A DNA stretch of 41,365 bases from a bacterium (GTDB taxonomy: Bacteria; Patescibacteriota; Minisyncoccia; Phycocordibacterales; JAKAEA01): assembly GCA_021785065.1 (NCBI GenBank), contig JAJYGQ010000007.1, forward strand, positions 1-41,365, written 5' to 3'. Below, one piece after another: positions 24,360 to 31,155 of this stretch; position 1 is the stretch's first letter, and each line of letters starts with the position of its first letter. Position numbers and translations under genes: made by a program. Under the pieces are notes generated by a model. That model did no database searches and was not told the origin of the DNA. It was given only the letters and a program-made list of their open reading frames with translations.

Positions 24360-24382
24360 AGTAGTTTCTGGTATTTTTAGTT

Positions 24383-24583
24383 TTAATTTTCGCCACTCCC
24401 ACGAGAAGCACTTTGTCGGGATGGCGTGCGACGAGCCCTCAAGTCGCGTGCCTCTTCAGTAAGTTCTCTTATAGTCTTTTTATATAGCTTTAATTCCTTC
24501 AAGAATCTTTCTTCGGCTACCTCTCTTCTTCGATCAATGGATATCTGGCACTGATCAATTGAGTGTTGTTCTGCGTGTGACAT
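24383..24583 (-). CDS. Small charged coiled-coil protein of unknown function
   Basis: 66 residues, not recognised. A long charged helix (DRRREVAEERFLKELKLYKK, then TIRELTEEARDLRARR) with heptad-like spacing makes up the middle, followed by an Arg/Ser-rich tail. A strong SD (AAAGGAG, 24591-24597 on this strand) eight bases before the ATG supports it as real, and a terminator follows. It is divergent from uvrC and convergent with uvrA. Its -10 (TATAGT, 24631-24636) overlaps the uvrC promoter, so the two promoters may compete. A link to repair is only positional. Confidence 0.6.
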   Translation of the reverse strand: MSHAEQHSIDQCQISIDRRREVAEERFLKELKLYKKTIRELTEEARDLRARRTPSRQSASRGSGEN

Positions 24584-24630
24584 GTACTACTCCTTTAGAA
24601 AAAACATTGAAAACATTCCAAAAATAGAGT

Positions 24631-24638
24631 ACTATAAA
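24631..24638. promoter_or_regulatory. Overlapping divergent -10 boxes (uvrC and small gene)
   Basis: TATAAA on the plus strand (24633-24638) lies four bases before the uvrC ATG; TATAGT on the minus strand (24631-24636) serves the 66-residue gene with a leader of about 40 bases. The two boxes share most of their bases, so both cannot be occupied at once. Confidence 0.45.
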
Positions 24639-24642
24639 ATTA

Positions 24643-25917
24643 ATGACTAGTCAAGAATTCAGCGAGAAGATTTTGCCGCAGCTACCCGATACACCAGGGG
24701 TGTATCTTTTTAAAGATGCCAGTGGCAAGGTGCTTTATGTGGGAAAAGCGACGTCATTACGCGACCGGGTGCGCAGCTATTTTAGTGCTGATCTTATCGC
24801 GACACGTGGCCGCCGACTTGTTGATATGGTTACTAAAGCCGCAAGTATCGATACAATCTCGACCGATTCAGTACTCGAAGCGCTCATTTCTGAAGCAAAT
24901 CTCATAAAGTATCATCAACCACTCTATAATATTGAAGAAAAGGATAATCGAAGTTGGAATTATGTGGTGATTACTGAAGAAGAGTTCCCGAAAGTTTTAT
25001 TGATTCGCGGTCGAGTCTTGGCTAGCGAAACTAATGCCCTGTATCGACACATATTTGGTCCATTTCCATATGGCAGCCAATTACGAGAGGCACTTAAAAT
25101 AATTCGGAAAATTTTTCCGTTTCGTGACGAAAAGTGTGTGCCGGCGAATGTGCAAATTGCCGCCGGCAAAAAACCACGACCGTGTTTTAATCGGCAGATT
25201 GGTCTGTGTCCTGGTGTATGTACCGGCGAAATAAGTCGCGAAGCATACGCGGAACATATTGCTCACTTCATTCTTTTCTTTCAAGGTAAGAAAAAAGAAT
25301 TGATTGCAACGCTTGAAAAAGAAATGAACAAGTATGCTGCCGCCGAAAAATTTGAAGAAGCAGCCCACGTCCGAAAAACTATTTTTGCCCTCACGCATAT
25401 CCAAGACATCGCACTATTGAAGCGACAAGATAAGATAGGCGACGCGCGCGGCGGTGCATTTTTTCAGAACACCGAACAAGGATTTCGCATTGAAGCGTAC
25501 GATGTTGCCCATAGTAGCGGCACGCACACCGTGGGGGTTATGACCGTAGTAACTGATGGTGAACCAACTAAAAGTGATTACCGGAAGTTTCGCATTCGCA
25601 CAAAAAACGGCGGTGACACGGGCGCATTACAAGAAATCTTACGCCGACGCCTTGATCACCTGGAATGGCCACTGCCGCAGCTCATTGTCGTCGATGGCGG
25701 CCAAGCTCAAATTAACACGGCAAAAAAATTACTAGCGGCCCGTGGTTTTACTATTACACTAGCAGCGGTAGTAAAAGACGAACATCATAAACCGCGTGAC
25801 ATTATCGCCCCCGCGTCTATTGCGGGCGAACACAAAACAGAAATTCTCCTGGCCAATGCCGAGGCCCACCGCTTTGCCGTCACCTATCATCGTCGGCGCC
25901 GCGATCGGCTGAGCTAA
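24643..25917 (+). CDS. uvrC: Excinuclease ABC subunit UvrC, lacking the C-terminal HhH domain
   Basis: 424 residues against about 600 for the family. UvrC cuts DNA on both sides of the lesion. Present: GIY-YIG nuclease (PGVYLFKD, LYVGKATSLRDRVRSYF), the cysteine cluster (CFNRQIGLCPGVC), a UVR domain (EKEMNKYAAAEKFEEAAHVR) and the RNase H-like nuclease with DVAH, SDYRKF and LIVVDGG aspartates. The chain ends at AEAHRFAVTYHRRRRDRLS, exactly where the tandem HhH domain normally starts. A normal stop follows and ddl begins at once, so this looks like the natural end rather than damage. The segment before LIVVDGG is also shortened. Confidence 0.93.
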   Translation: MTSQEFSEKILPQLPDTPGVYLFKDASGKVLYVGKATSLRDRVRSYFSADLIATRGRRLVDMVTKAASIDTISTDSVLEALISEANLIKYHQPLYNIEEKDNRSWNYVVITEEEFPKVLLIRGRVLASETNALYRHIFGPFPYGSQLREALKIIRKIFPFRDEKCVPANVQIAAGKKPRPCFNRQIGLCPGVCTGEISREAYAEHIAHFILFFQGKKKELIATLEKEMNKYAAAEKFEEAAHVRKTIFALTHIQDIALLKRQDKIGDARGGAFFQNTEQGFRIEAYDVAHSSGTHTVGVMTVVTDGEPTKSDYRKFRIRTKNGGDTGALQEILRRRLDHLEWPLPQLIVVDGGQAQINTAKKLLAARGFTITLAAVVKDEHHKPRDIIAPASIAGEHKTEILLANAEAHRFAVTYHRRRRDRLS

Positions 25918-25919
25918 TT

Positions 25920-25928
25920 TGTTATACT
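25920..25928 (+). promoter_or_regulatory. Extended -10 of ddl
   Basis: TGT-TATACT directly after the uvrC stop and six bases before the ddl ATG; predicts leaderless ddl mRNA. Confidence 0.65.
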
Positions 25929-25934
25929 AAAGCA

Positions 25935-26927
25935 ATGTCAAAAACAGTTGTTGCTGTATTGCGCGGCGGCCCCTCAAGTGAATACGACGTATCGCTCAAA
26001 TCGGGCAGTACGGTATTACGCCATTTAGAACAATCGCCGCTCAATGAAAAATATCAACCAGTTGATGTTTTAATATCTCGCGACGGCCAGTGGCACCGCG
26101 ATGGGTACGAACGCCCGCCAGCTCGAGCACTTGCCGGTGCCGATGTTATTTTTAATGCTCTGCACGGCCAGTTTGGTGAAGATGGCGGTGTACAGAAAAT
26201 TCTCGACGACATTTCATTGCCGTACACTGGTTCTCAAGCATTTGCTTCAGCAGTGGGGATGAATAAGTTGCTCACTAAAAAAATTTTTCAACAAGCGGGA
26301 ATTAAAACGCCCTACTATATAGTGATACGCCACAATGATGATGTGCGCGAAAAATACGATCAAATATTTCATTCTTTTTTATTGCCGTTTATTGTTAAGC
26401 CGGCGCGAGCTGGTTCATCCGTGGGAGTGACAATTGTTAAAAAGTATATTGATTTTTTTAGCGCCTTAGAAGCAGCTTTTGCTCATAGCGATACCGCGCT
26501 TGTCGAAGAATATATACGCGGGCAAGAGGCGACCTGCGGCGTGATCGATACGTTTCGTAATCAGACACGCTATGCACTACCCCCGGTAGAAATCGTACCT
26601 CCCACTACAAGTCAGTTTTTTGACTATCGAGCTAAGTATGGTGGTGGAAATGAAGCCGCCCAAGAACGCTGCCCGGGCAATTTTTCACCCGCGCAAAAAC
26701 AAGAAATTGAACGAGCGGCCATTGCCGCCCACGAAGCCCTTGGCGCGCGCCATTATTCTCGTACCGATTTCTTAGTAAATCCACAACGCGGCATTTACGC
26801 CCTAGAAATTAACACATTGCCCGGCCTTACCGATGCTTCACTGCTGCCTAAATCGCTTGACGCGATCGGCGCTAGTCTCGGTGACTTTTTTGACCACGTC
26901 ATCAACTTGGCCAGAAACGAAAAATAG
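25935..26927 (+). CDS. ddl: D-alanine--D-alanine ligase
   Basis: 330 residues, the usual length. Ddl joins two D-alanines with ATP for peptidoglycan precursors. The ATP-grasp fold is recognisable: VLRGGPSSEYDVSL at the start, NALHGQFGEDGGVQ, LPYTGSQAFASAVGMNKLLTK, the KPARAGSSVGVT loop, LVEEYIRGQEATCGV and the metal-binding ALEINTLPGLTDASLLPKS near the end. No SD; promoter box six bases upstream. Confidence 0.96.
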   Translation: MSKTVVAVLRGGPSSEYDVSLKSGSTVLRHLEQSPLNEKYQPVDVLISRDGQWHRDGYERPPARALAGADVIFNALHGQFGEDGGVQKILDDISLPYTGSQAFASAVGMNKLLTKKIFQQAGIKTPYYIVIRHNDDVREKYDQIFHSFLLPFIVKPARAGSSVGVTIVKKYIDFFSALEAAFAHSDTALVEEYIRGQEATCGVIDTFRNQTRYALPPVEIVPPTTSQFFDYRAKYGGGNEAAQERCPGNFSPAQKQEIERAAIAAHEALGARHYSRTDFLVNPQRGIYALEINTLPGLTDASLLPKSLDAIGASLGDFFDHVINLARNEK

Positions 26928-26935
26928 GGTAGGAT
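26907..26935 (+). promoter_or_regulatory. Promoter of the tRNA-Ala/Ala/Pro cluster
   Basis: TTGGCC (26907-26912), 17-base spacer, TAGGAT (26930-26935), partly inside the ddl 3' end. The start near 26942 lies eight bases before the first tRNA. Confidence 0.5.
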
Positions 26936-26949
26936 AGTTGAGCAAATCT

Positions 26950-27022
26950 GGGCCCATAGCTCAGTTGGTAGAGCGCCCGCTTTGCAAGCGGGAGGTCAGC
27001 GGTTCGAACCCGCTTGGGTCCA
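26950..27022 (+). tRNA. tRNA-Ala (anticodon TGC)
   Basis: A complete cloverleaf with anticodon loop TTTGCAA (TGC), D-loop AGTTGGTA and T-loop TTCGAAC. The G3-U70 alanine pair is present. CCA is not encoded (CCC follows the discriminator). Confidence 0.96.
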
Positions 27023-27054
27023 CCCGCCAGCAGGTCACAGATTTGAATACGTTC

Positions 27055-27128
27055 GGGCCTATAGTCTAGTAGTACGACGCGGCATTCGCATTGCCGAGGC
27101 GGGGGTGCGATTCCCCCTAGGTCCACCA
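27055..27128 (+). tRNA. tRNA-Ala (anticodon CGC) with an atypical elbow
   Basis: Acceptor GGGCCTA/TAGGTCC, anticodon stem CGGCA/TGCCG with loop TTCGCAT (CGC), T-stem GGGGG/CCCCC, CCA encoded. G3-U70 supports alanine. The D-loop lacks the usual GG pair (AGTAGTA) and the T-loop reads TGCGATT, with G instead of T at position 55; the variable loop has four bases. Confidence 0.85.
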
Positions 27129-27129
27129 T

Positions 27130-27203
27130 CGGGCTGTAGTATAACGGTAGTATACACGCATGGGGTGCGTGCGGCCCGGGTTCAATTCCCGGCAGCCCGA
27201 CCA
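27130..27203 (+). tRNA. tRNA-Pro (anticodon GGG)
   Basis: Acceptor CGGGCTG/CAGCCCG with the C1-G72 pair typical of bacterial tRNA-Pro, anticodon stem CACGC/GCGTG with loop ATGGGGT (GGG), normal D-loop GG and T-loop TTCAATT. CCA encoded (27201-27203). Confidence 0.95.
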
Positions 27204-27212
27204 GATGACCAC

Positions 27213-27240
27213 GTAAAAACCCGCAGACGCGGGTTTTTAC
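27213..27240. terminator. Bidirectional terminator after the tRNA cluster
   Basis: A perfect 12-bp stem (27213-27224 with 27229-27240) with loop AGAC and A5/T5 arms, able to act for the tRNAs and for the convergent membrane-protein gene. Confidence 0.9.
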
Positions 27241-27261
27241 AAACCACCTAAATAAATCTGA

Positions 27262-27663
27262 TTACATCGGATTTGACGGTGGAGAGTTTGTGGGTTGCCC
27301 CATCGCCACTTTTCCTTTTCCGGCATAGCCACCCAAAATAAGGATGACACCGAGTACTAAGTTAAGCCAAGCATCGGCCATGTTTGAACCGATAAAACCG
27401 AATAGAGCACCAGATTGGAAAAGACCATCAATAAAGAGGATCAATTCCAAAATACCTATAATTTTGAGCCACAAGGTCGAAAGACCCTCACCAGCACCGG
27501 CAGCAATAAGCAAAATAATACCGAAAATCAAATAAATGATATTGTAGATTGCGTCAGTAGTAAAAAGGCTATTATTCGCTCCAATAAGAGGATTGACAAC
27601 AAAGGCCAGTAAACTCAAAAAAACAAAAACGATACCAAAAATAATTGCTAATGTTTTAGCCAT
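27262..27663 (-). CDS. Four-helix membrane protein (DUF4383-like)
   Basis: 133 residues with four hydrophobic segments (about 4-24, 40-60, 66-85 and 99-117). Helix spacing and the GANNSLFTTDAIYNIIYLIFG stretch resemble the DUF4383 family of small membrane proteins with unknown role; the match is by eye. The C-terminus is Pro/Asn-rich. It faces the tRNA cluster and shares the bidirectional terminator. No SD is seen. Confidence 0.7.
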   Translation of the reverse strand: MAKTLAIIFGIVFVFLSLLAFVVNPLIGANNSLFTTDAIYNIIYLIFGIILLIAAGAGEGLSTLWLKIIGILELILFIDGLFQSGALFGFIGSNMADAWLNLVLGVILILGGYAGKGKVAMGQPTNSPPSNPM

Positions 27664-27765
27664 AAAATTTACTTTAGTTACTTATTAACTAATCGACCTT
27701 TGATAACTATAAAAAGTATAGCTCATATCTCGTAAGAAATAAGAACACCTGTGGATAATTCATTT

Positions 27766-27774
27766 TGCTATACT
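27766..27774 (+). promoter_or_regulatory. Extended -10 of the flavodoxin-fold gene
   Basis: TGC-TATACT six bases before the ATG at 27781; predicts leaderless mRNA. Confidence 0.65.
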
Positions 27775-27780
27775 AGAATT

Positions 27781-28362
27781 ATGAAAAAGAACATTTTTAT
27801 ACTCGTCGGCCAGGAAGACTGTACAAAGAGTTTTTGTGATGCTCTGGCAAGCACCTACGAAGCAGCTGCACGCCAAGCTGGTCACGATGTCCGGCGCGTC
27901 AACATTGGTGACCTGAAATTTGACCCACTCTTACACCATGGCTATCGTGTCATTCAAGAACTCGAACCTGATTTAAAAAAAGTTCAAGAGGATATGCGTT
28001 GGGCGCAGCACATTGTTATCGTGTACCCGACGTGGTGGAGTTCTATGCCCGCAATCTTAAAAGGCTTCTTCGATCGAGTGTGGTTACCAGGATTTGCATT
28101 TCATTTTCATAAATCTGGTTTTGGTTGGGATGAACTTTTGAAAGGCCGCACGGGGCGAGTCATTACCACAATGGAAGAGTGGCCACTCGCTGAGCGTATT
28201 CTTTTTGGCGATTCCACGAACGAAATCGGCCGGGCAATTCTTAAATTCAGTGGTATTAAGCCAGTGCGTATTCGAAAAATTGGTCCTTTGAAAGATTCCA
28301 CCGAAGCTGAACGAAAGAGCTGGCTTAGTTGGGCAAATCAAATTGGTAGTCGGGCGCTCTAG
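27781..28362 (+). CDS. Flavodoxin-fold NAD(P)H-quinone oxidoreductase-like protein
   Basis: 193 residues, in the Flavodoxin_2 family (NQO/MdaB-like). The core pattern is HIVIVYPTWWSSMPAILKGFFDRVWLPGFAF, the FMN- and quinone-site stretch of these two-electron reductases, followed by LLKGRTGRVITTM. These enzymes reduce quinones or similar compounds with NAD(P)H to avoid radicals. The N-terminus has ILVGQEDCTKSFCDALA in place of the usual GHPRxxSFN-type phosphate loop, so FMN binding may differ. The start is set by the promoter box; an upstream in-frame ATG would precede the transcription start. Confidence 0.85.
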   Translation: MKKNIFILVGQEDCTKSFCDALASTYEAAARQAGHDVRRVNIGDLKFDPLLHHGYRVIQELEPDLKKVQEDMRWAQHIVIVYPTWWSSMPAILKGFFDRVWLPGFAFHFHKSGFGWDELLKGRTGRVITTMEEWPLAERILFGDSTNEIGRAILKFSGIKPVRIRKIGPLKDSTEAERKSWLSWANQIGSRAL

Positions 28363-28437
28363 CTTTTTTCTATTTTTTCTGGTATATTTTATTTGGTGCT
28401 AGTTCCTTTTATTATTACCTGAAAGGGGGTGATCTAT

Positions 28438-28716
28438 ATGGGTAAACAGCACGCAGCGCCCTTTAACGGGCAAATAACAGAAGCTGGATTAAAGGAGATG
28501 ATACGGAGATACGTCCAGCAAGCCCATGAAATCCACGAAACTACTCGTAAAATGAAGCAACATTACGGAGGAATCGAGGATTGGACACCAGAGGATCGCG
28601 CGTGGCGCGATAGTACTCTAGCTGAACTTAAGGCTGGTTGTACCAGTCTCGGATATGATGAAGAAGCCTTTCATCGTATTCTAGCAAGTTTTCTAGAAAT
28701 TATTAGAAACACATAA
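28438..28716 (+). CDS. Small protein of unknown function with a very strong SD
   Basis: 92 residues, not recognised, no membrane segment or signal. Mostly helical and charged (TEAGLKEMIRRYVQQAHEIH near the N-terminus), one cysteine. The leader holds AAAGGGGGTGATC (28422-28434), able to pair with about 13 bases of the 16S rRNA 3' end with a single G-U, which fixes the start. A second small SD-driven frame follows after 14 bases and then a terminator. Regulation is unclear; a TATTAT at 28410-28415 might be the -10. Confidence 0.65.
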   Translation: MGKQHAAPFNGQITEAGLKEMIRRYVQQAHEIHETTRKMKQHYGGIEDWTPEDRAWRDSTLAELKAGCTSLGYDEEAFHRILASFLEIIRNT

Positions 28717-28730
28717 AAAAGGAGTGACCT

Positions 28731-28766
28731 ATGGACAGGAATTGTGTTTCTCTCATTTCTTGGTAA
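28731..28766 (+). CDS. Eleven-residue micro-ORF
   Basis: MDRNCVSLISW, stop TAA. GGAG lies six bases before the ATG, an ideal spacing, and the frame ends just before a terminator hairpin. It could be a translated micropeptide, a leader for transcription control, or chance. No function is assigned. Confidence 0.3.
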   Translation: MDRNCVSLISW

Positions 28767-28802
28767 AAGCCGGCGCTCATTCGACCCGCCGGCTTCCTTT
28801 TG
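28767..28802 (+). terminator. Rho-independent terminator
   Basis: A perfect 9-bp GC-rich stem (28767-28775 with 28787-28795), 11-base loop, T-rich tail. It ends the small-gene transcript before ychF. Confidence 0.85.
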
Positions 28803-28869
28803 TCTCATTTTTACTTTCGTTTATTTTCGTTTTTAATTTTTTCTAAACTTTTTATAAATTTTTCCTAAA

Positions 28870-29970
28870 ATGTCTCTTTCGATTGGTATTGTCGGTCTAC
28901 CTAATGTCGGAAAATCGACACTCTTCAACGCGCTAACCAAGAAAAGCGTTTTGGCAGCAAATTATCCATTTGCCACTATCGATCCGTCGGTCGGCATCGT
29001 AGCGGTGCCTGATGAGCGTGTAGAAAAGTTAGCTGCATTTTCTGCCTCGGCGAAAAAAATCCCGGCGGCTATTGAATTCGTCGACATTGCTGGTTTAGTG
29101 AAGGGCGCATCAGAAGGCGAGGGGCTCGGCAATAAATTTTTGGCAAACATTCGCGAAACTGACGCTATTGCTGAAGTGGTACGAATTTTTGACGATGAGA
29201 GTGTCATCCACGTCGCTAATCATATTGATCCTATCGCCGATATTGAAACAATTGCTTTAGAATTGGGGCTTGCTGACCTACAAACGGTGGAGAAGCGTCT
29301 TGCTAACGTAGTAAAAGACGCCAAGCGCGGCGACAAAGACGCGCGAATTGAAGAGGCACTTTTAGTGCGCTTAATAGAAACGTTGAAAGCGGGGCATTCG
29401 GCGCGCGACGTTGCGGTATCTGAGCAGGAGCAACCGTTTTTGCGTCAGGCGCATCTGCTCACTGCTAAACCAATTCTTTATGTACTCAACAAAAAAGCCG
29501 GCGGAAAAAATCTTGACGAATCACCGAGCGATCCACGCTGGATCAAATTGCAAGAATTTTTGAAAAACACGCGGGCAAGCTCGGTCATCGTCGACGCCGG
29601 CATTGAAGAAGAATTAAAAGAACTAGTAGGGGAGGAAAAAGCAACATTTCGCGCCGAGCTCGGTGCTAAAGATGACGGTATCAACAATCTTATCCGCACT
29701 AGTTACGATATGCTTGGGCTCATCACGTTTTTAACAACCGGTCCCGACGAAACACGAGCCTGGACTATTCGCCGCGGCTCCACCGCGCCCGAAGCTGGCA
29801 CTGCCATCCACACTGATTTTAAAGAAAAATTTATTCGTGCTGAAGTGATTGAGTGGGACAAGCTCCTCGCCGCCGGCTCCTATGCCGCCGCCCGCGACCA
29901 CGGCCTCATTCGCACCGAAGGCAAGGACTATATCGTTAAAGACGGCGACGTGGTTGAGTTTAAAATTTAA
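28870..29970 (+). CDS. ychF: Redox-regulated P-loop ATPase/GTPase YchF (OLA1 family)
   Basis: 366 residues, full length. YchF is a ribosome-linked P-loop NTPase. G1 GLPNVGKST (9-17), the switch region NYPFATIDPS, G3 DIAGLVKGASEGEGLGN (72-88), a coiled-coil stretch near 130-170 and a C-terminal TGS-like domain (GLITFLTTGPDETRAWTI...DGDVVEF) are present. The nucleotide-specificity motif reads NKKA (207-210), neither NKxD (GTP) nor the NxxE typical of ATP-using YchF. TATAAA (28853-28858) eleven bases before the ATG suggests a very short leader. The stop overlaps that of the convergent gene. Confidence 0.94.
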   Translation: MSLSIGIVGLPNVGKSTLFNALTKKSVLAANYPFATIDPSVGIVAVPDERVEKLAAFSASAKKIPAAIEFVDIAGLVKGASEGEGLGNKFLANIRETDAIAEVVRIFDDESVIHVANHIDPIADIETIALELGLADLQTVEKRLANVVKDAKRGDKDARIEEALLVRLIETLKAGHSARDVAVSEQEQPFLRQAHLLTAKPILYVLNKKAGGKNLDESPSDPRWIKLQEFLKNTRASSVIVDAGIEEELKELVGEEKATFRAELGAKDDGINNLIRTSYDMLGLITFLTTGPDETRAWTIRRGSTAPEAGTAIHTDFKEKFIRAEVIEWDKLLAAGSYAAARDHGLIRTEGKDYIVKDGDVVEFKI

Positions 29971-30542
29971 GCTTCCTCAACTTGCACCTCCGGCACTGTT
30001 TTATAGTGGGGATTTTTTATAAATTCGGATTGGCCGTTTTTTTCGACAACGTAGTAAGCGGCGCCGTGGAGGCGTTGGTAGGGGGTGTAGTCGGCATGAC
30101 CAGGTTTGGAGATAGCATCTTTTTCGGAGAAATTGACGGGGCTATCGTCAGAGGTGACGAGCCAGGTCGAGCCAGTGTTGATGGCCAGGTGGCCAGCGCG
30201 TAGGGGAATGACGACACGATCGCCAGCTTTAACTTTAATAGCGCGCACACTTGCAATTTCATCATCAATCATTTTTCCGTCAGCGCCAATAACCCGCTCC
30301 TGGAGCAGCACGATGCCCTCGCCTTGTAGAATAGTGTATGTTTCCTGGATATCGTCGCGATGGTAATGGCCGTAGGATTTTATGTATTCGCCGTTAATGG
30401 TACCTGGCTCCCACACGGTGATATTAGTCTTTTCGCGGCCGCCACGAATCATGTAATAGTGAATAGCCGGCCCAGCGGCATCCGGATGCATAAGTACGTC
30501 ATGCATATCTTCGTGTTTTCGGGCTGCATAAGGTTGTGTCAT
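29967..30542 (-). CDS. Cupin-type glucose-6-phosphate isomerase
   Basis: 191 residues, in the archaeal-type PGI family (PF06560). It converts glucose-6-phosphate to fructose-6-phosphate. The cupin metal site is visible as SYGHYH followed by the glutamate in QETYTILQGEG (about residues 57-76), with a later AGHLAINTGS histidine. This family is unrelated to the usual bacterial Pgi. The start is supported by TATACT (30550-30555 on this strand) seven bases upstream, so it is probably leaderless. Its 3' end overlaps the ychF stop by four bases. Confidence 0.85.
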   Translation of the reverse strand: MTQPYAARKHEDMHDVLMHPDAAGPAIHYYMIRGGREKTNITVWEPGTINGEYIKSYGHYHRDDIQETYTILQGEGIVLLQERVIGADGKMIDDEIASVRAIKVKAGDRVVIPLRAGHLAINTGSTWLVTSDDSPVNFSEKDAISKPGHADYTPYQRLHGAAYYVVEKNGQSEFIKNPHYKTVPEVQVEEA

Positions 30543-30549
30543 ATGGATA

Positions 30550-30555
30550 AGTATA
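30550..30555 (-). promoter_or_regulatory. -10 box of the cupin PGI gene
   Basis: TATACT on the minus strand, seven bases before the ATG; leaderless arrangement without the TG extension. Confidence 0.55.
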
Positions 30556-30630
30556 GCGCAATTGGATAATTTACAAAAATTTTAGAAAAAATTTACGAGA
30601 ATTTTATTGCCCGCACGGTAGGGTACAGTG

Positions 30631-31155
30631 ATGCGCCGATTGTTTTTAGAGATTTTTATACTTGTCGGCCTCTTTATAATAATCGTGATGGGAAGTATGT
30701 GGTATTTTAATAGACAATTTAAAGTTTTTTATAGCCTTGACACACACCATAACGACCAAGAGATAATTTCTGTTATTGATCACGCTCGTCAGTATGTCTA
30801 TTTTGCTATTTATACATTTACGAGAAGTGATATTGCCGATGCACTCATTCGAGCACAAGAACGCGGAGTTACCGTGTGGGGTATTACTGATACCCATCAA
30901 TCAAAAATGCCCGAGGAAGCCGTATTGCTACAACGTCTCAGAACCGCACACATCCCCGTAGAAACCCAAAAACACACTGACGGCATTATGCACATTAAAG
31001 CAATCGTTACTGATAACGAATACGCTTCCGGGAGCTATAACTGGACGACCAGTGCTACAAATGTGAATGACGAAATTTTAGAGGTTGGGAACAATGCGCA
31101 TTTACGCGCTACGTATTTTTCAATTATCAAGAAAATTTTAATAACCAATGAGTAA
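30631..31155 (+). CDS. Membrane-anchored phospholipase-D-family nuclease
   Basis: 174 residues. An N-terminal membrane helix (about 5-25) anchors a single-HKD domain. The catalytic motif is H121-x-K123-x4-D128 followed by GSYNWT (134-139), typical of Nuc-like bacterial endonucleases that act as dimers. The helix orientation suggests the domain is outside the cell. The next gene, an OB-fold protein with the same topology, overlaps by eight bases, and leuS overlaps that one, so the three share a transcript. Known Nuc enzymes cut DNA without sequence preference. Start at the ATG after a GTG; TAGGGT six bases upstream is a weak -10 candidate. Confidence 0.82.
   Translation: MRRLFLEIFILVGLFIIIVMGSMWYFNRQFKVFYSLDTHHNDQEIISVIDHARQYVYFAIYTFTRSDIADALIRAQERGVTVWGITDTHQSKMPEEAVLLQRLRTAHIPVETQKHTDGIMHIKAIVTDNEYASGSYNWTTSATNVNDEILEVGNNAHLRATYFSIIKKILITNE

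Noticed and set aside
24383-24583. The small minus-strand frame being only a shadow between uvrA and uvrC
   Set aside because: It has a strong SD, a suitable -10 and a terminator on its own strand, so I kept it as a probable gene.
26902-27251. Open frames through the three tRNAs on both strands
   Set aside because: They are shadows of tRNA sequence; the tRNAs fold fully.
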